Origin: Marivita sp003149565
GTDB taxonomy: Bacteria > Pseudomonadota > Alphaproteobacteria > Rhodobacterales > Rhodobacteraceae
Direction: 5' to 3' (one strand)
Assembly (NCBI RefSeq): GCF_965216415.1
Contig: NZ_CBDCFU010000002.1
Length of the DNA: 64,000 bases
Below are positions 8,293 through 16,861 of the stretch, piece by piece. A model generated the notes under the pieces. It saw only the letters and a program-made list of their open reading frames with translations, ran no database searches and was not told the origin of the DNA. Both the position numbers and the translations under genes were made by a program. How positions within the stretch are numbered: position 1 is the stretch's first letter; the number at the start of each line of letters is the position of its first letter.

Positions 8293-9555
8293 ATGTCGCT
8301 GCCCATCGCCAAGATCACCCCTGTGACCCAGCCTCTTGTGGGCCGTGTGACCCTGCCCGGCTCCAAATCCGTCACCAACCGCGCGCTACTGGTGGCGGCA
8401 CTGGCACGTGGCACCAGCCGTCTGACGGGCATCCTGCGCAGCGACGATACGCATTACATGATGACCGCCCTTCGCCAGATGGGCGTCGGGATCACCGAAA
8501 TCGACGAGACCACGGTTGAGGTCACAGGCTCCGGCACCCTGCACCCGACGGCCGAGCCGCTCTTCCTCGGAAATGCCGGCACCGCGACCCGGTTTCTGAC
8601 CGCCGCGGTCGCTTTGGTGAATGGCACCACCATCGTCACCGGTGACGAGCACATGCAAAAGCGCCCGATCGCGCCGCTACTCGACACATTGCAAACGATG
8701 GGCGTTGACGCCACCTCCGAGACCGGCTGTCCGCCTGTCACGGTCAAGGGTACGAGCACCTTTCAAAACGGCGAGATCGAAGTCAGCGGCAAACTCTCAA
8801 GCCAGTATATCTCGGCCATCATGATGCTGGCCGCGATGGGCGACGGGGAAACCCGCATCACCATCGGAGGCGGCAAGATCGGCGCGGTGGGGTATCTGCA
8901 CATTACAGCCGCTGTCATGCGCGCGTTTGGCGCGACGGTGAACTTCCCATCCGAAAACCAGATCATCGTCGCCCCCGGCGGTTATTCTGCCGCCGATTAC
9001 CACGTCGAACCCGACGCCAGTGCTGCAACATACTTGTGGGCGGCGGAAAAATTGACCAGCGGCGACATCGACATCGGCACCGCCCCTGGCGACATGAACC
9101 AACCCGACGCCAAAGCATACCACATGATCGCCGCATTCCCGCAGATGCCAGCCGAGATCAACGGATCACAGATGCAGGACGCCATCCCGACCCTTGCCGT
9201 GCTGGCCGCGTTCAACGAAACGCCCGTGCGGTTTACCGGGATCGAGAATCTGCGGGTCAAGGAATGTGACCGGATTGATGCTGTGCACAAGGGGCTGTTG
9301 CAAGTACGCGAAGGCCTGGCGTCGGTCGAAGGTGACGACCTGATCGTGCATGCCGATCCCGCACTGACCAACCATGTGAGCGACGGGCTTATCGACAGCC
9401 ATGCCGACCACCGCATCGCCATGTGCTTTGCTTTGGCCGCGATGAAGGTCAAAGGCGTGCGGATCGAAGACCCCTACTGCGTGTCCAAGACATTCCCCAA
9501 TTATTGGGATGTGCTGCGTGGGCTCGGAGTTGAGGTTGAGATCAGCGAGAACTGA
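8293..9555 (+). CDS. aroA: 3-phosphoshikimate 1-carboxyvinyltransferase (EPSP synthase), AROM-like type
   Basis: A 420-residue EPSP synthase, which joins shikimate 3-phosphate and PEP in the shikimate pathway. Lys25 sits in LPGSKSVTNRALL and the PEP loop GNAGTATRF spans residues 93-101. Further on are the RVKECDR and DHRIAMCF motifs and a C-terminal KTFPNYWDVL. Numbering coincides with E. coli AroA at the loop. Gly96 and Thr97 are kept, but residue 101 is Phe where class I bacterial enzymes have Pro. This RFLT form and the YWDVL tail resemble fungal AROM domains. It lacks the CGNAATG-type loop usual for the alphaproteobacterial class II enzyme, so it may be an extra copy. It is transcribed away from gapdh-arsJ and stands alone. 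Confidence 0.88.
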   Translation: MSLPIAKITPVTQPLVGRVTLPGSKSVTNRALLVAALARGTSRLTGILRSDDTHYMMTALRQMGVGITEIDETTVEVTGSGTLHPTAEPLFLGNAGTATRFLTAAVALVNGTTIVTGDEHMQKRPIAPLLDTLQTMGVDATSETGCPPVTVKGTSTFQNGEIEVSGKLSSQYISAIMMLAAMGDGETRITIGGGKIGAVGYLHITAAVMRAFGATVNFPSENQIIVAPGGYSAADYHVEPDASAATYLWAAEKLTSGDIDIGTAPGDMNQPDAKAYHMIAAFPQMPAEINGSQMQDAIPTLAVLAAFNETPVRFTGIENLRVKECDRIDAVHKGLLQVREGLASVEGDDLIVHADPALTNHVSDGLIDSHADHRIAMCFALAAMKVKGVRIEDPYCVSKTFPNYWDVLRGLGVEVEISEN

Positions 9556-9571
9556 GCCTTTGAATCAGGGT

Positions 9572-9630
9572 AGCGCCGTCCTGTCGGGGTGGTGCTGAAA
9601 GCGCCGCCCCAGGTGGGCCGGGACGGCGCT
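9572..9630. terminator. Large bidirectional hairpin between aroA and dabA
   Basis: AGCGCCGTCC at 9572-9581 pairs perfectly with GGACGGCGCT at 9621-9630, enclosing a second GC-rich stem (GGGGTGG with CCGCCCC around a GAA loop). It sits in the 101-base gap between convergent genes, where a shared terminator is expected. There is no T tract, so Rho independence is uncertain. Confidence 0.6.
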
Positions 9631-9656
9631 GACCGGGCGTTGCGTGTGCTGACGAC

Positions 9657-12056
9657 TCACTCCGCAGCGATCTGCGCCGCCGCCGTGTCACCCCGCAACG
9701 ACACCCATTCGCCACCGCCGGTGTACCTCCAGCCGAGCCGCCCTTCGTCGTCCATGGCAAACAGCTTCAGCCAGCCATTGTCGAAAAGCGCTGCAACGCC
9801 CGCATGCCGCTTCAGGATCTCGCTGATCGCCTCGCGCGGCGCTTCGACAGCAACTGACAACCGCAGCGGATCATGCATGAATTTCTCACCGTCATGCACC
9901 GACTGCCAAGGCAAACCGCCGCGCAACACGCCACCATTGCCCTCGACCACACCGATCCCGCCGGTCACGTTGTGCAGCAGCTTGTTGCCTGCCCCGAACG
10001 CATCGGGGGCAACGGACGAGCCGTAATATTGCAGGCTGATCCAACTCGCCACGACCACCGGCGCGGTCAGGATCAGTTCCAGCACCTGGAAATTCTTGTC
10101 CTGCCGCCAGTCATAGCTGTGCAGGAACGACCGCCCCTCAAGGCTCCGCCCCGCGGTGCGCGACCGGGGTGCCGCAATGAAGGCCGAACACCCTGCAAGC
10201 CCCCATTCGGGCCGGGTTTCCGACCAGTTCTTCGCGCGCTCCATCACCGCCGCCTGATCTGTTGCCCGTGGCAGACGCGCCGACCGTTCCGTGCGCGTCA
10301 CTTTGGCCGCCACCGACAGCGCCTGTTTCAACGCGGCAATCGTCGTCCCCTGCGTGTGTCCCGCAGGCAGATCATCTTCGTAAAGCCGCACCTCATCGGT
10401 CACCGTGTCATGCAGACCGGCAAGGAACACGGTGTCGGCGGGTACCTCGATGCCCTTCTCGACCAACCCAGCCCGCACCTCGGGTTCGTTCAGCAAAAGG
10501 GCCACCAGCCGCGCGTTCACATCGCCCGCATGTCCGCCGCAGGCCCCGCACTGCAACGCACTCGCATGGGGATTGTTGACCACCCCCGCGCCGTGACCCG
10601 CCAGCAGGATCACCTTGGCAAAGCCCGATTTCATCGACATCGCCGACAGGATCGTTGCCGCCATGCCGATCCTGTCCTCAAGCGTCAGGTTGTCAGATAA
10701 GGCCGGTGCCGGATCATTGCCAAGGCTCGGATGCTTCTGGGCCAGTGAATCCCGCACCAGTTTGCCGAGGTACAAGGGCCCGGTCGCCTCGACGAAAGCA
10801 AAACTCGACACCGCCGCCAGCCGGAACCGACCCCAGGCCCGCGTTACCCGCTTTGCCACACGGGTCAGCATGTCGCTGTCCTGCGGGTCGGTTGCAGCCG
10901 AGGTCGCACCGGGATTGATCAGAACCGGACCGCGTGTTTCCAAGACGTCCGAGGCAAAGCCGTGATGCGCCGCCGCGATGCCGAAGAAACCTGCGAAACC
11001 GATGGTCTCGATCCCATCGCCCGAAGCCTCCAGCGCCCGGCGGAACACTTCGGACCGCACGTCGATGCAGAACGCCGCCTGCACGTTCGGCACATCATCT
11101 TTGGTCGCCACCGGCTGCGCCAACGTCTTGTCCAGCGCGCGCGCCGCCGCGTGATCGGCTGCCGCCTGAAGCGCCGCGTCGATCAGATCGTCCTCGGTCG
11201 GGATGATGGGCTGGGCATGCGCCTCGAGCACTTTCCCCCATTTAGCGCCGATCTGGTCTTTGTACCGCGCCAGAAGCGCCGCCTCGAAAACCAGCTTGGC
11301 GGTCAAAAGGTCGGTGATGTCGTTGTTGCCATCGCCCTTCAGGTTCGCGCGAAACGCCTCGCCCGAGGCAAGCTGCGCCCAGCCACCGAGCCGCATCAGC
11401 AGCGTGTGGAAATAGCTCTCGCAAGCGTCTGCCGTGATCCCCATGTCCTCGGCGCATTTGGTCAGCGCGCCCCGTGCCGACATAGACATCGACGCCACCC
11501 GCGACGCAAACCCGGTCAGGCCGAAGATCTCGGGCGTCAGGTCGCGCTGCGCGAAGGACCGCCACGACAACCACGCCCGCGTCTTGGGCGCGGGCCAAAG
11601 CGCCTGACCCGTGTCGTAATGCCCACCCGCCCAGTGGCCGATCCGTTCGGCGACGAAATCCGGCCAGTTGATGTCCGACACCTCTTCGGCCAGATCGGCC
11701 AGTGTCGGAAGGGTCTCGGGCGCAGGCACGGTCTTGTCCATCGCAGCGATCAGGTCGTCTACCGTTGCCGCCAGATCCGGCACCTCGGCCAAACCGGCCT
11801 CAAGGTCTGCCACACTCAACTCGCCCGAAGCGAACTTGGCCTTGAAATGCGCCCTCTCTGGCACCGTGCGCACCCCCGCGACCCGCGCCAGCCGTGCGGC
11901 GGCCACCTGCAAAGGCTCGCCCGCCTGCCCGACATAGGGGTTTACCGCGACCGTTGCCTCAAGCGACCAGAGGGGCGGGATATGTGCGGCAGCGTTCTTG
12001 GCGCCTGCCATGATCTCGAGGGCCGGACCCGAAAACCGTTCAACCATTGTCAGCAT
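9657..12056 (-). CDS. dabA: DabA, inorganic-carbon accumulation subunit (DUF2309/UPF0753)
   Basis: A 799-residue DUF2309 protein, the carbonic-anhydrase-like subunit of the DAB system. DAB complexes hydrate CO2 at the inner face of the membrane, driven by a cation gradient through DabB, and so accumulate bicarbonate. The zinc-site residues expected for the family are present: Cys and Asp in FCIDVRSE near residue 330, His in LAGHGAGV near 488 and Cys in ALQCGACGG near 503. I favour the ATG at 12056, preceded by CAGGAG at good spacing. An ATG at 12080 overlaps the dabB stop but lacks its own site. It is the second gene of a dabB-dabA operon. Confidence 0.9.
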   Translation of the reverse strand: MLTMVERFSGPALEIMAGAKNAAAHIPPLWSLEATVAVNPYVGQAGEPLQVAAARLARVAGVRTVPERAHFKAKFASGELSVADLEAGLAEVPDLAATVDDLIAAMDKTVPAPETLPTLADLAEEVSDINWPDFVAERIGHWAGGHYDTGQALWPAPKTRAWLSWRSFAQRDLTPEIFGLTGFASRVASMSMSARGALTKCAEDMGITADACESYFHTLLMRLGGWAQLASGEAFRANLKGDGNNDITDLLTAKLVFEAALLARYKDQIGAKWGKVLEAHAQPIIPTEDDLIDAALQAAADHAAARALDKTLAQPVATKDDVPNVQAAFCIDVRSEVFRRALEASGDGIETIGFAGFFGIAAAHHGFASDVLETRGPVLINPGATSAATDPQDSDMLTRVAKRVTRAWGRFRLAAVSSFAFVEATGPLYLGKLVRDSLAQKHPSLGNDPAPALSDNLTLEDRIGMAATILSAMSMKSGFAKVILLAGHGAGVVNNPHASALQCGACGGHAGDVNARLVALLLNEPEVRAGLVEKGIEVPADTVFLAGLHDTVTDEVRLYEDDLPAGHTQGTTIAALKQALSVAAKVTRTERSARLPRATDQAAVMERAKNWSETRPEWGLAGCSAFIAAPRSRTAGRSLEGRSFLHSYDWRQDKNFQVLELILTAPVVVASWISLQYYGSSVAPDAFGAGNKLLHNVTGGIGVVEGNGGVLRGGLPWQSVHDGEKFMHDPLRLSVAVEAPREAISEILKRHAGVAALFDNGWLKLFAMDDEGRLGWRYTGGGEWVSLRGDTAAAQIAAE

Positions 12057-12079
12057 GTCTTGATCTCCTGTCCTGTCCA

Positions 12080-13633
12080 TTACCGTGACCGCGCGGCCCA
12101 GCCGCCTGTCAGCCGGTCAAACACCGCGTTGAGGTAAAAGCCGTTCGAAAGATGCACCCGCAGGCCTTGTGCTGCCGGATGGCTGGCCCAATTCGGGAAG
12201 GTCGCCTGTGCAAGCGCCACTGTGCCGAAACTGAGGATCGTCAGCACCATCAGCGCCCATTGCAGCGGGCCGGGGACCGGGGTTGCGGGCAGCGCGCCCG
12301 TGGTCAGCCAGATCGCGATGGATTGCAACGCGAAGTAGCTGAGCGTCGTCGCCACCGAATAGGCCGCCATACGCCGGGTCAGAACCTCGGGCGCGTGATC
12401 GGCCAGACCTTGCGCCAGCAGATAGGCCACGCCCATCACCAGCACCGCACCCAGCGCAATCGCCTGTGCCGACTTGCCGTCGATGCCCAGCAGCAGGCCC
12501 AGCGTGCCGTAGATCGCCAGTGCAATGGCGAAGGCCTTGAGCACCGCCTTACCATTCGGGATCGCCACAGGGCCCGGCCGCCGGATCGACGCCACCTGTG
12601 CGACGGCACCGCCCGAGGCAAGGAAGGCATGCGCCTTGTAAAGCGAATGCGCCACGATGTGCAGCAGCGCCAGTGGGAACAGCGCGAGACCACATTGCAG
12701 GATCATGAAGCCCATCTGCGCAACGGTTGACCATGCAAGCGAGGTTTTGACCGAAGGCTGGGTCAGCATGACCAGACCGCCGAACAAAGCCGAGAACCCA
12801 CCGAGGATCACCAGAACCGAAAGCACGCCGGGGGCCAGCAGCATCACGTCGGCAAACCGGATCAGCAGGAAGCCCCCCGCGTTCACCACACCTGCGTGCA
12901 GCAGGGCCGAGACCGGCGTCGGCGCTTCCATCACCTCGGTCAGCCAGCCATGGGTCGGCACCTGCGCCGATTTGAACAGCGCCGAAATCGCCAGCAGTCC
13001 AGCCGCAAGGATCGCGGCACCGCCGCCCTCACCTGCGCGTGCAGCCTCGATGATCGTGTGGATGTCCGCCGTGCCGTAGGCCGCCGCCAAAGCGAAGGCA
13101 CCTGCGATCAGGCCTGCGTCCGACGCTGCCGAACACAGCGCCTTCTTCCGCGCCGCCCGTTGTGCCGCCGCCCGTTCGGGGTAGGTCAGCAGAAGCCGGT
13201 TCACACATAGGCCCACCGCCCCCCAGCCGATGATCAGCTGGATCAGATTGCCCGCGGTGACAAGCAGAAGAACCGACGCCAGACCAAGGCTCAACCAGCC
13301 CAGGAACCTCGTCTGGTTCTGTTCACCATCCGTGTAGGTCACTGCAAACCGCATCACGACCCAGCCGATGAAACTTACCAGCATCAGCATGGTCACGCTC
13401 ACCGCGTCGATCCGGGCGGCAAAACCCATCTCGGCCGCGCCGATCAATGGGCTGGTCGCTGATCCGTTGGTAATCAGCAGCGCCAACACGCCCAGCGACA
13501 CGACCATCGCGGCCAGACCGGCATATTCGCCAAGTCGCAAAAGCGCTGATCCGCGCGGCAGGTCACGGTTCATATAGAACGCGCCAATCAGGGCGAAGAA
13601 CAATGGCGCAAGAAGCGGCAAGGCGGTGATCAT
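12080..13633 (-). CDS. dabB: DabB, proton/sodium-translocating NuoL-like subunit of the DAB system
   Basis: A 517-residue Mrp/complex I antiporter-like membrane protein with about 13-14 helices and the NuoL core region TSPLIGAAEMGF...VQVP-type segment KSAQVPTHGWLTEVMEAPTPVSALLHAG around residues 220-245. It is shorter than genuine NuoL and is followed directly by dabA, which identifies it as DabB, the cation channel that energises DabA. The ATG at 13633 has an AAAGGAG site. The ORF runs 76 codons further upstream, but that stretch is antisense to the lysR gene and not coding. A divergent LysR gene lies 105 bases away and probably controls it. Confidence 0.88.
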   Translation of the reverse strand: MITALPLLAPLFFALIGAFYMNRDLPRGSALLRLGEYAGLAAMVVSLGVLALLITNGSATSPLIGAAEMGFAARIDAVSVTMLMLVSFIGWVVMRFAVTYTDGEQNQTRFLGWLSLGLASVLLLVTAGNLIQLIIGWGAVGLCVNRLLLTYPERAAAQRAARKKALCSAASDAGLIAGAFALAAAYGTADIHTIIEAARAGEGGGAAILAAGLLAISALFKSAQVPTHGWLTEVMEAPTPVSALLHAGVVNAGGFLLIRFADVMLLAPGVLSVLVILGGFSALFGGLVMLTQPSVKTSLAWSTVAQMGFMILQCGLALFPLALLHIVAHSLYKAHAFLASGGAVAQVASIRRPGPVAIPNGKAVLKAFAIALAIYGTLGLLLGIDGKSAQAIALGAVLVMGVAYLLAQGLADHAPEVLTRRMAAYSVATTLSYFALQSIAIWLTTGALPATPVPGPLQWALMVLTILSFGTVALAQATFPNWASHPAAQGLRVHLSNGFYLNAVFDRLTGGWAARSR

Positions 13634-13702
13634 GATACGGTCTCCTTTGAGGGCGTGATCTTGACCGGGGAGGTAGCCTGCGGCTTTAGTGAAGAAAAAT
13701 AC

Positions 13703-13738
13703 ATTGTTTGGTATCAATCGTTCATTTAAATAGAACGA
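13703..13738. promoter_or_regulatory. Two tandem LysR-type boxes between dabB and lysR
   Basis: ATTG at 13703-13706 pairs with CAAT at 13715-13718. TCGTTC at 13718-13723 pairs with GAACGA at 13733-13738. Both contain a T-N11-A core, the LysR-family recognition pattern. The second palindrome abuts the lysR start codon, which lacks a separate ribosome-binding site. This suggests autorepression by direct occlusion and activation of dabBA from the far side. Confidence 0.6.
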
Positions 13739-14614
13739 ATGTCGGATCTCAATTACCACCACCTGCGCTATTTCTGGGCCGTGGCCCATGACGGCAACCT
13801 CACGCGGACGGCCGAGCGGCTGAATCTGTCGCAATCGGCTTTGTCGTCGCAAATCAAACAATTGGAAGAGCGCCTAGGCCAGACACTTTTTGAACGCCGG
13901 GGCCGCGCCCTGCACCTGACCGAAGCGGGTCGCATTGCTTTGGACCATGCGGACACGATCTTTTCCGCTGGCAAAGAACTGCTCGACACCTTGCGCGAAA
14001 CCGCCCGCCCCGCCCGCGCCTTGCGCGTCGGTGCGCTCTCTACCCTGTCGCGCAACTTCCAAATCACCTTTTTGGAACCGGTCCTTGGCCGCCCCGATGT
14101 CGAAGTTATCCTGCGCTCCGGCAGCGCGGCAGAGCTCTACGCCGCTCTGGATGCGCTGAACCTCGATGTCGTTCTGACCAACACGCCCCCGTCCCGCGAC
14201 GCGATCAGCCCCTACCTGACACAGAAACTGGCCGATCAGACCGTGGGCCTCTTTGGCACGCCCGACCGGGTGCGCGGCAAGCGCCCGTTCGAAGAACTGG
14301 TGGCTGACCATCCGCTGATCCTGCCCACCCGCGACACACAGATCCGCAACGCCTTCGACACACTCTTGGCGCGGGTCCAAGCCAAACCTACAATCGCGGC
14401 CGAGGTTGATGACATGGCCATGATCCGGCTTCTTGCCCTGCGGGGCACCGGACTGGCCGTAGTGCCGCCCATCGTCGTGAAGGACGAATTGGCGCGCGGG
14501 GAATTGGTGCAGGCGGCGATGCTGGATCTCCATGAGCTGTTCTACGCGGTCACGCTGGACCGGCGCTATCCGAACCCGCTTCTGAAGGAGTTGCTGGAGG
14601 TAGCTGGGCGCTGA
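13739..14614 (+). CDS. LysR-family regulator, NhaR-like, probable dab regulator
   Basis: A 291-residue LysR-type regulator. The N-terminal helix-turn-helix begins LNYHHLRYFWAVAHDGNLTRTA and continues LSQSALSSQIKQLEERL. The YxHLRYFWxV opening is that of NhaR, the sodium-responsive regulator, rather than CbbR. A periplasmic-binding-like effector domain follows from about residue 90. The start at 13739 matches the N-terminus of NhaR relatives although the preceding bases form an operator palindrome rather than a good ribosome-binding site. It is divergent from dabBA, so it most likely controls CO2/bicarbonate uptake, perhaps sensing cation, pH or a carbon metabolite. That role is inferred from position. 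Confidence 0.82.
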   Translation: MSDLNYHHLRYFWAVAHDGNLTRTAERLNLSQSALSSQIKQLEERLGQTLFERRGRALHLTEAGRIALDHADTIFSAGKELLDTLRETARPARALRVGALSTLSRNFQITFLEPVLGRPDVEVILRSGSAAELYAALDALNLDVVLTNTPPSRDAISPYLTQKLADQTVGLFGTPDRVRGKRPFEELVADHPLILPTRDTQIRNAFDTLLARVQAKPTIAAEVDDMAMIRLLALRGTGLAVVPPIVVKDELARGELVQAAMLDLHELFYAVTLDRRYPNPLLKELLEVAGR

Positions 14615-14617
14615 CTC

Positions 14618-14637
14618 CCGCCGTCGCAAAGCGGCGG
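14618..14637 (+). terminator. Terminator hairpin after the NhaR-like lysR gene
   Basis: CCGCCG at 14618-14623 pairs with CGGCGG at 14632-14637 four bases after the lysR stop. A second GC stem (CCGCCCGGGTGGGCG) follows. The adenine deaminase gene converges from the right, so the pair can serve both. No clear T tract is present. Confidence 0.45.
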
Positions 14638-14689
14638 CGACGCGTCCGCCCGGGTGGGCGCTTGCTCTCTGTCCGACTCAAATGTTCAT

Positions 14690-16393
14690 TCAGGGAATGA
14701 TCTCGAACTTCATCACATCGACCATTCCCCGGTCGGTGATCTTGAGCGCCGGAATGACCGGCAGCGCCAGAAACGCCAGTTGCAGGAACGGCTCGTTGAG
14801 CGTGACGCCCAGGCTTTTGGCCGCCGCACGCAGGTCCACCAGCCGGTCATGCACCTCTTCAAACGGCTCAAGGCTCATCAGCCCGGCCACCGGCAGCGCC
14901 AGTTCAGCCAGCACCTCGCCCTCCGCCGCCACGACAAACCCGCCCTCGATCTCGGACAGTCGGTTCGCTGCCACCGCCATGTCGGCATAATCAACCCCGA
15001 CGCAAGCGATGTTGTGGTGATCGTGGCAGACGGTCGAGGCAATCGCCCCGCGTAGTAGCCCAAAGCCCCGCACGAAGCCGGTGGCGATGTTGCCGTTCTT
15101 GCCATGCCGTTCGATCACCGCGATGCGGATCAGGTCGCGTTCCGGGTCGGGCCGCTTGTCGCCGTCCTCGACCGCAATGGACTCATGCAGATGCTCAGTG
15201 ATGATCTTGCCCTCGACGATGCCGATCACATCCGTCCCGGACCGGTTGCCCTTGGCGCGGAAATCCTCGGGGGTCAGATGCGGCGCGTGGACCGAGCCTG
15301 TGCCTACGGGTTCGATTTTTGACCGTTTGGTAAAATTCCCCGCCGAGGCCTCCACCCCGGCGCAGAACACGGTCTGCACATCACAGGCGTCCAACGACCG
15401 AACCGCAACGATATCCGCCCGCCTGCCCGGCGCGATCAACCCGCGATCCTTGAGCCCAAACGCCTCGGCTCCCGACAGCGACGCGGCGCGATACGCGGCG
15501 AGCGGCGGCGTGCCAAGGGCGATCAATGTTCGGATCATATGATCCAGATGCCCCTCCTCCGCGATGTCGAGCGGGTTCCGATCGTCCGTACAGAGGCACA
15601 TATACGCAGAGGTGCGCTCGGTCAGCAGCGGTTGCAGCGCATGCAGGTCTTTCGAGACGGAGCCCTCGCGTATCAAAACGCGCATCCCCTTTTGCAGCTT
15701 CTCGCGCGCTTCTTCGGCGGTGGTCGCTTCGTGTTCCGTGGAGATCCCGGCGGCGATATAAGCGTTGAGATCCATGCCGCGCAGTTGCGGACAATGGCCG
15801 TCGATATGACCGCCCTCGAACAGATGCAGCTTTTCCATGACCTGAGGATCACGATGGATCACGCCGGGATAATTCATGAATTCCGCGAGCCCAATGCCCG
15901 ACGGATGGCCCATAAGGTTTTCCAGATCTGTCGCCAGCAACTCTGCCCCGGCGGTTTCCATATGGGTGGACGGCACGCAGGATGACAATTGCACGCGGAT
16001 ATCCATCAATGTGTGGCGGCTTGCCTCCTGAAAATACCGGATGCCCGCCGCGCCGATGACATTGGCGATCTCATGCGGGTCACAGATCGCCGTTGTGACA
16101 CCGTGCGGCGCGACGCAGCGGTCGAATTCGTAAGGCGTGACCAAAGAGCTTTCGATGTGCAAATGCGTATCGATGAAACCGGGCACCAGGATCAGGCCCG
16201 ACATGTCGCGGATCTCGGCGCCATCATACGTCCCGCAGGTGCCCGCGATCATACCGTCGCAGATCGCGATATCCCCATCGAGCAGATCGCCCGTCACCAA
16301 ATCAAGCGTCTTGGCACCCCGCAGAACAAGGTCGGCAGGCGCGTCGCCGCGGCCAACGGCGATACGGCGGTCCAGGGGTCTGGAATGAGACAT
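14690..16393 (-). CDS. ade: Adenine deaminase
   Basis: A 567-residue amidohydrolase-superfamily enzyme that deaminates adenine to hypoxanthine in purine salvage. The metal motif PGFIDTHLHIESSLVTP lies near residue 72, CDPHEIANV near 105, HIDGHCPQL near 196, the Asp motif CTDDRNP near 268, and the C-terminal domain has STVCHDHHNI near 468. This two-domain layout with HIESS is that of Ade2-type adenine deaminases, not of adenosine deaminase. The ATG at 16393 is preceded by CAGGAGCC. It is monocistronic, convergent with the lysR gene and divergent from acs across a long AT-rich spacer. Confidence 0.92.
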   Translation of the reverse strand: MSHSRPLDRRIAVGRGDAPADLVLRGAKTLDLVTGDLLDGDIAICDGMIAGTCGTYDGAEIRDMSGLILVPGFIDTHLHIESSLVTPYEFDRCVAPHGVTTAICDPHEIANVIGAAGIRYFQEASRHTLMDIRVQLSSCVPSTHMETAGAELLATDLENLMGHPSGIGLAEFMNYPGVIHRDPQVMEKLHLFEGGHIDGHCPQLRGMDLNAYIAAGISTEHEATTAEEAREKLQKGMRVLIREGSVSKDLHALQPLLTERTSAYMCLCTDDRNPLDIAEEGHLDHMIRTLIALGTPPLAAYRAASLSGAEAFGLKDRGLIAPGRRADIVAVRSLDACDVQTVFCAGVEASAGNFTKRSKIEPVGTGSVHAPHLTPEDFRAKGNRSGTDVIGIVEGKIITEHLHESIAVEDGDKRPDPERDLIRIAVIERHGKNGNIATGFVRGFGLLRGAIASTVCHDHHNIACVGVDYADMAVAANRLSEIEGGFVVAAEGEVLAELALPVAGLMSLEPFEEVHDRLVDLRAAAKSLGVTLNEPFLQLAFLALPVIPALKITDRGMVDVMKFEIIP

Positions 16394-16861
16394 ATGGGTT
16401 TGGCTCCTGTTGCGTTTGAACCAGACTATGCCACGCGCTCAGCAATCACCAAGCCTGTGATTTTAGCGGTAACGACTCAGACCATCAGGAAAGCCGTAAT
16501 TTTGAGCCGCCGACGGAAAATCGGGCACCTTGTTTAGTACACCACGGCATACCGGATCAATATGTCACACCCGGAAGGCGAGCCGTCGGGAGCACGTTTC
16601 CGTCTTACGTTATCGCAAACAGACAAAACCAGCCTTTCGGCAACTTGTCTTGTTTTTGAGGGATTTACGCAATGTCGGGTAAATTAATTTACACCTTTTC
16701 CAACATATATGAAAAATATTTACATCTAACTATATGATTTTTATTTGCTTATTTATTTGTTTTCATCATCGCGTATGATCCCGCCAAGCCGCGATAACAC
16801 GTCTGTGATCGCAGTCTGAAGCGCCCGAGGAGGATCGGGCTGCGCGAGGGAGACCAAGACC
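16394..16861. other. 468-base non-coding spacer between ade and acs
   Basis: No plausible gene is seen. The right half is strikingly AT-rich for this genome, with runs of T and A around 16680-16760, and contains a perfect 14-base palindrome GTAAATTAATTTAC at 16679-16692. The left half is GC-rich. It must hold the divergent promoters of ade and the acs block, and the length suggests long leaders or several regulator sites. Confidence 0.6.
16679..16692. promoter_or_regulatory. Perfect 14-bp palindrome upstream of acs
   Basis: GTAAATTAATTTAC is fully self-complementary and lies 170 bases before the acs start in an AT-rich block. It is a reasonable site for a dimeric regulator or a nucleoid protein. 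It does not match the TTTGCAAA-type motifs described for alphaproteobacterial acetate regulators. Confidence 0.3.

Noticed and set aside
8293..9555. Glyphosate-resistant EPSP synthase
   Set aside because: Phe at position 101 is natural in AROM-like enzymes and Gly96/Thr97 are unchanged, so sequence alone does not support resistance.
10962..12137. Plus-strand open frame of 391 codons
   Set aside because: Antisense shadow of dabA with Arg/His-rich composition.
12080..13633. NADH-quinone oxidoreductase subunit L
   Set aside because: It is followed directly by a DUF2309 gene, with no other nuo gene in the window, which identifies DabB.
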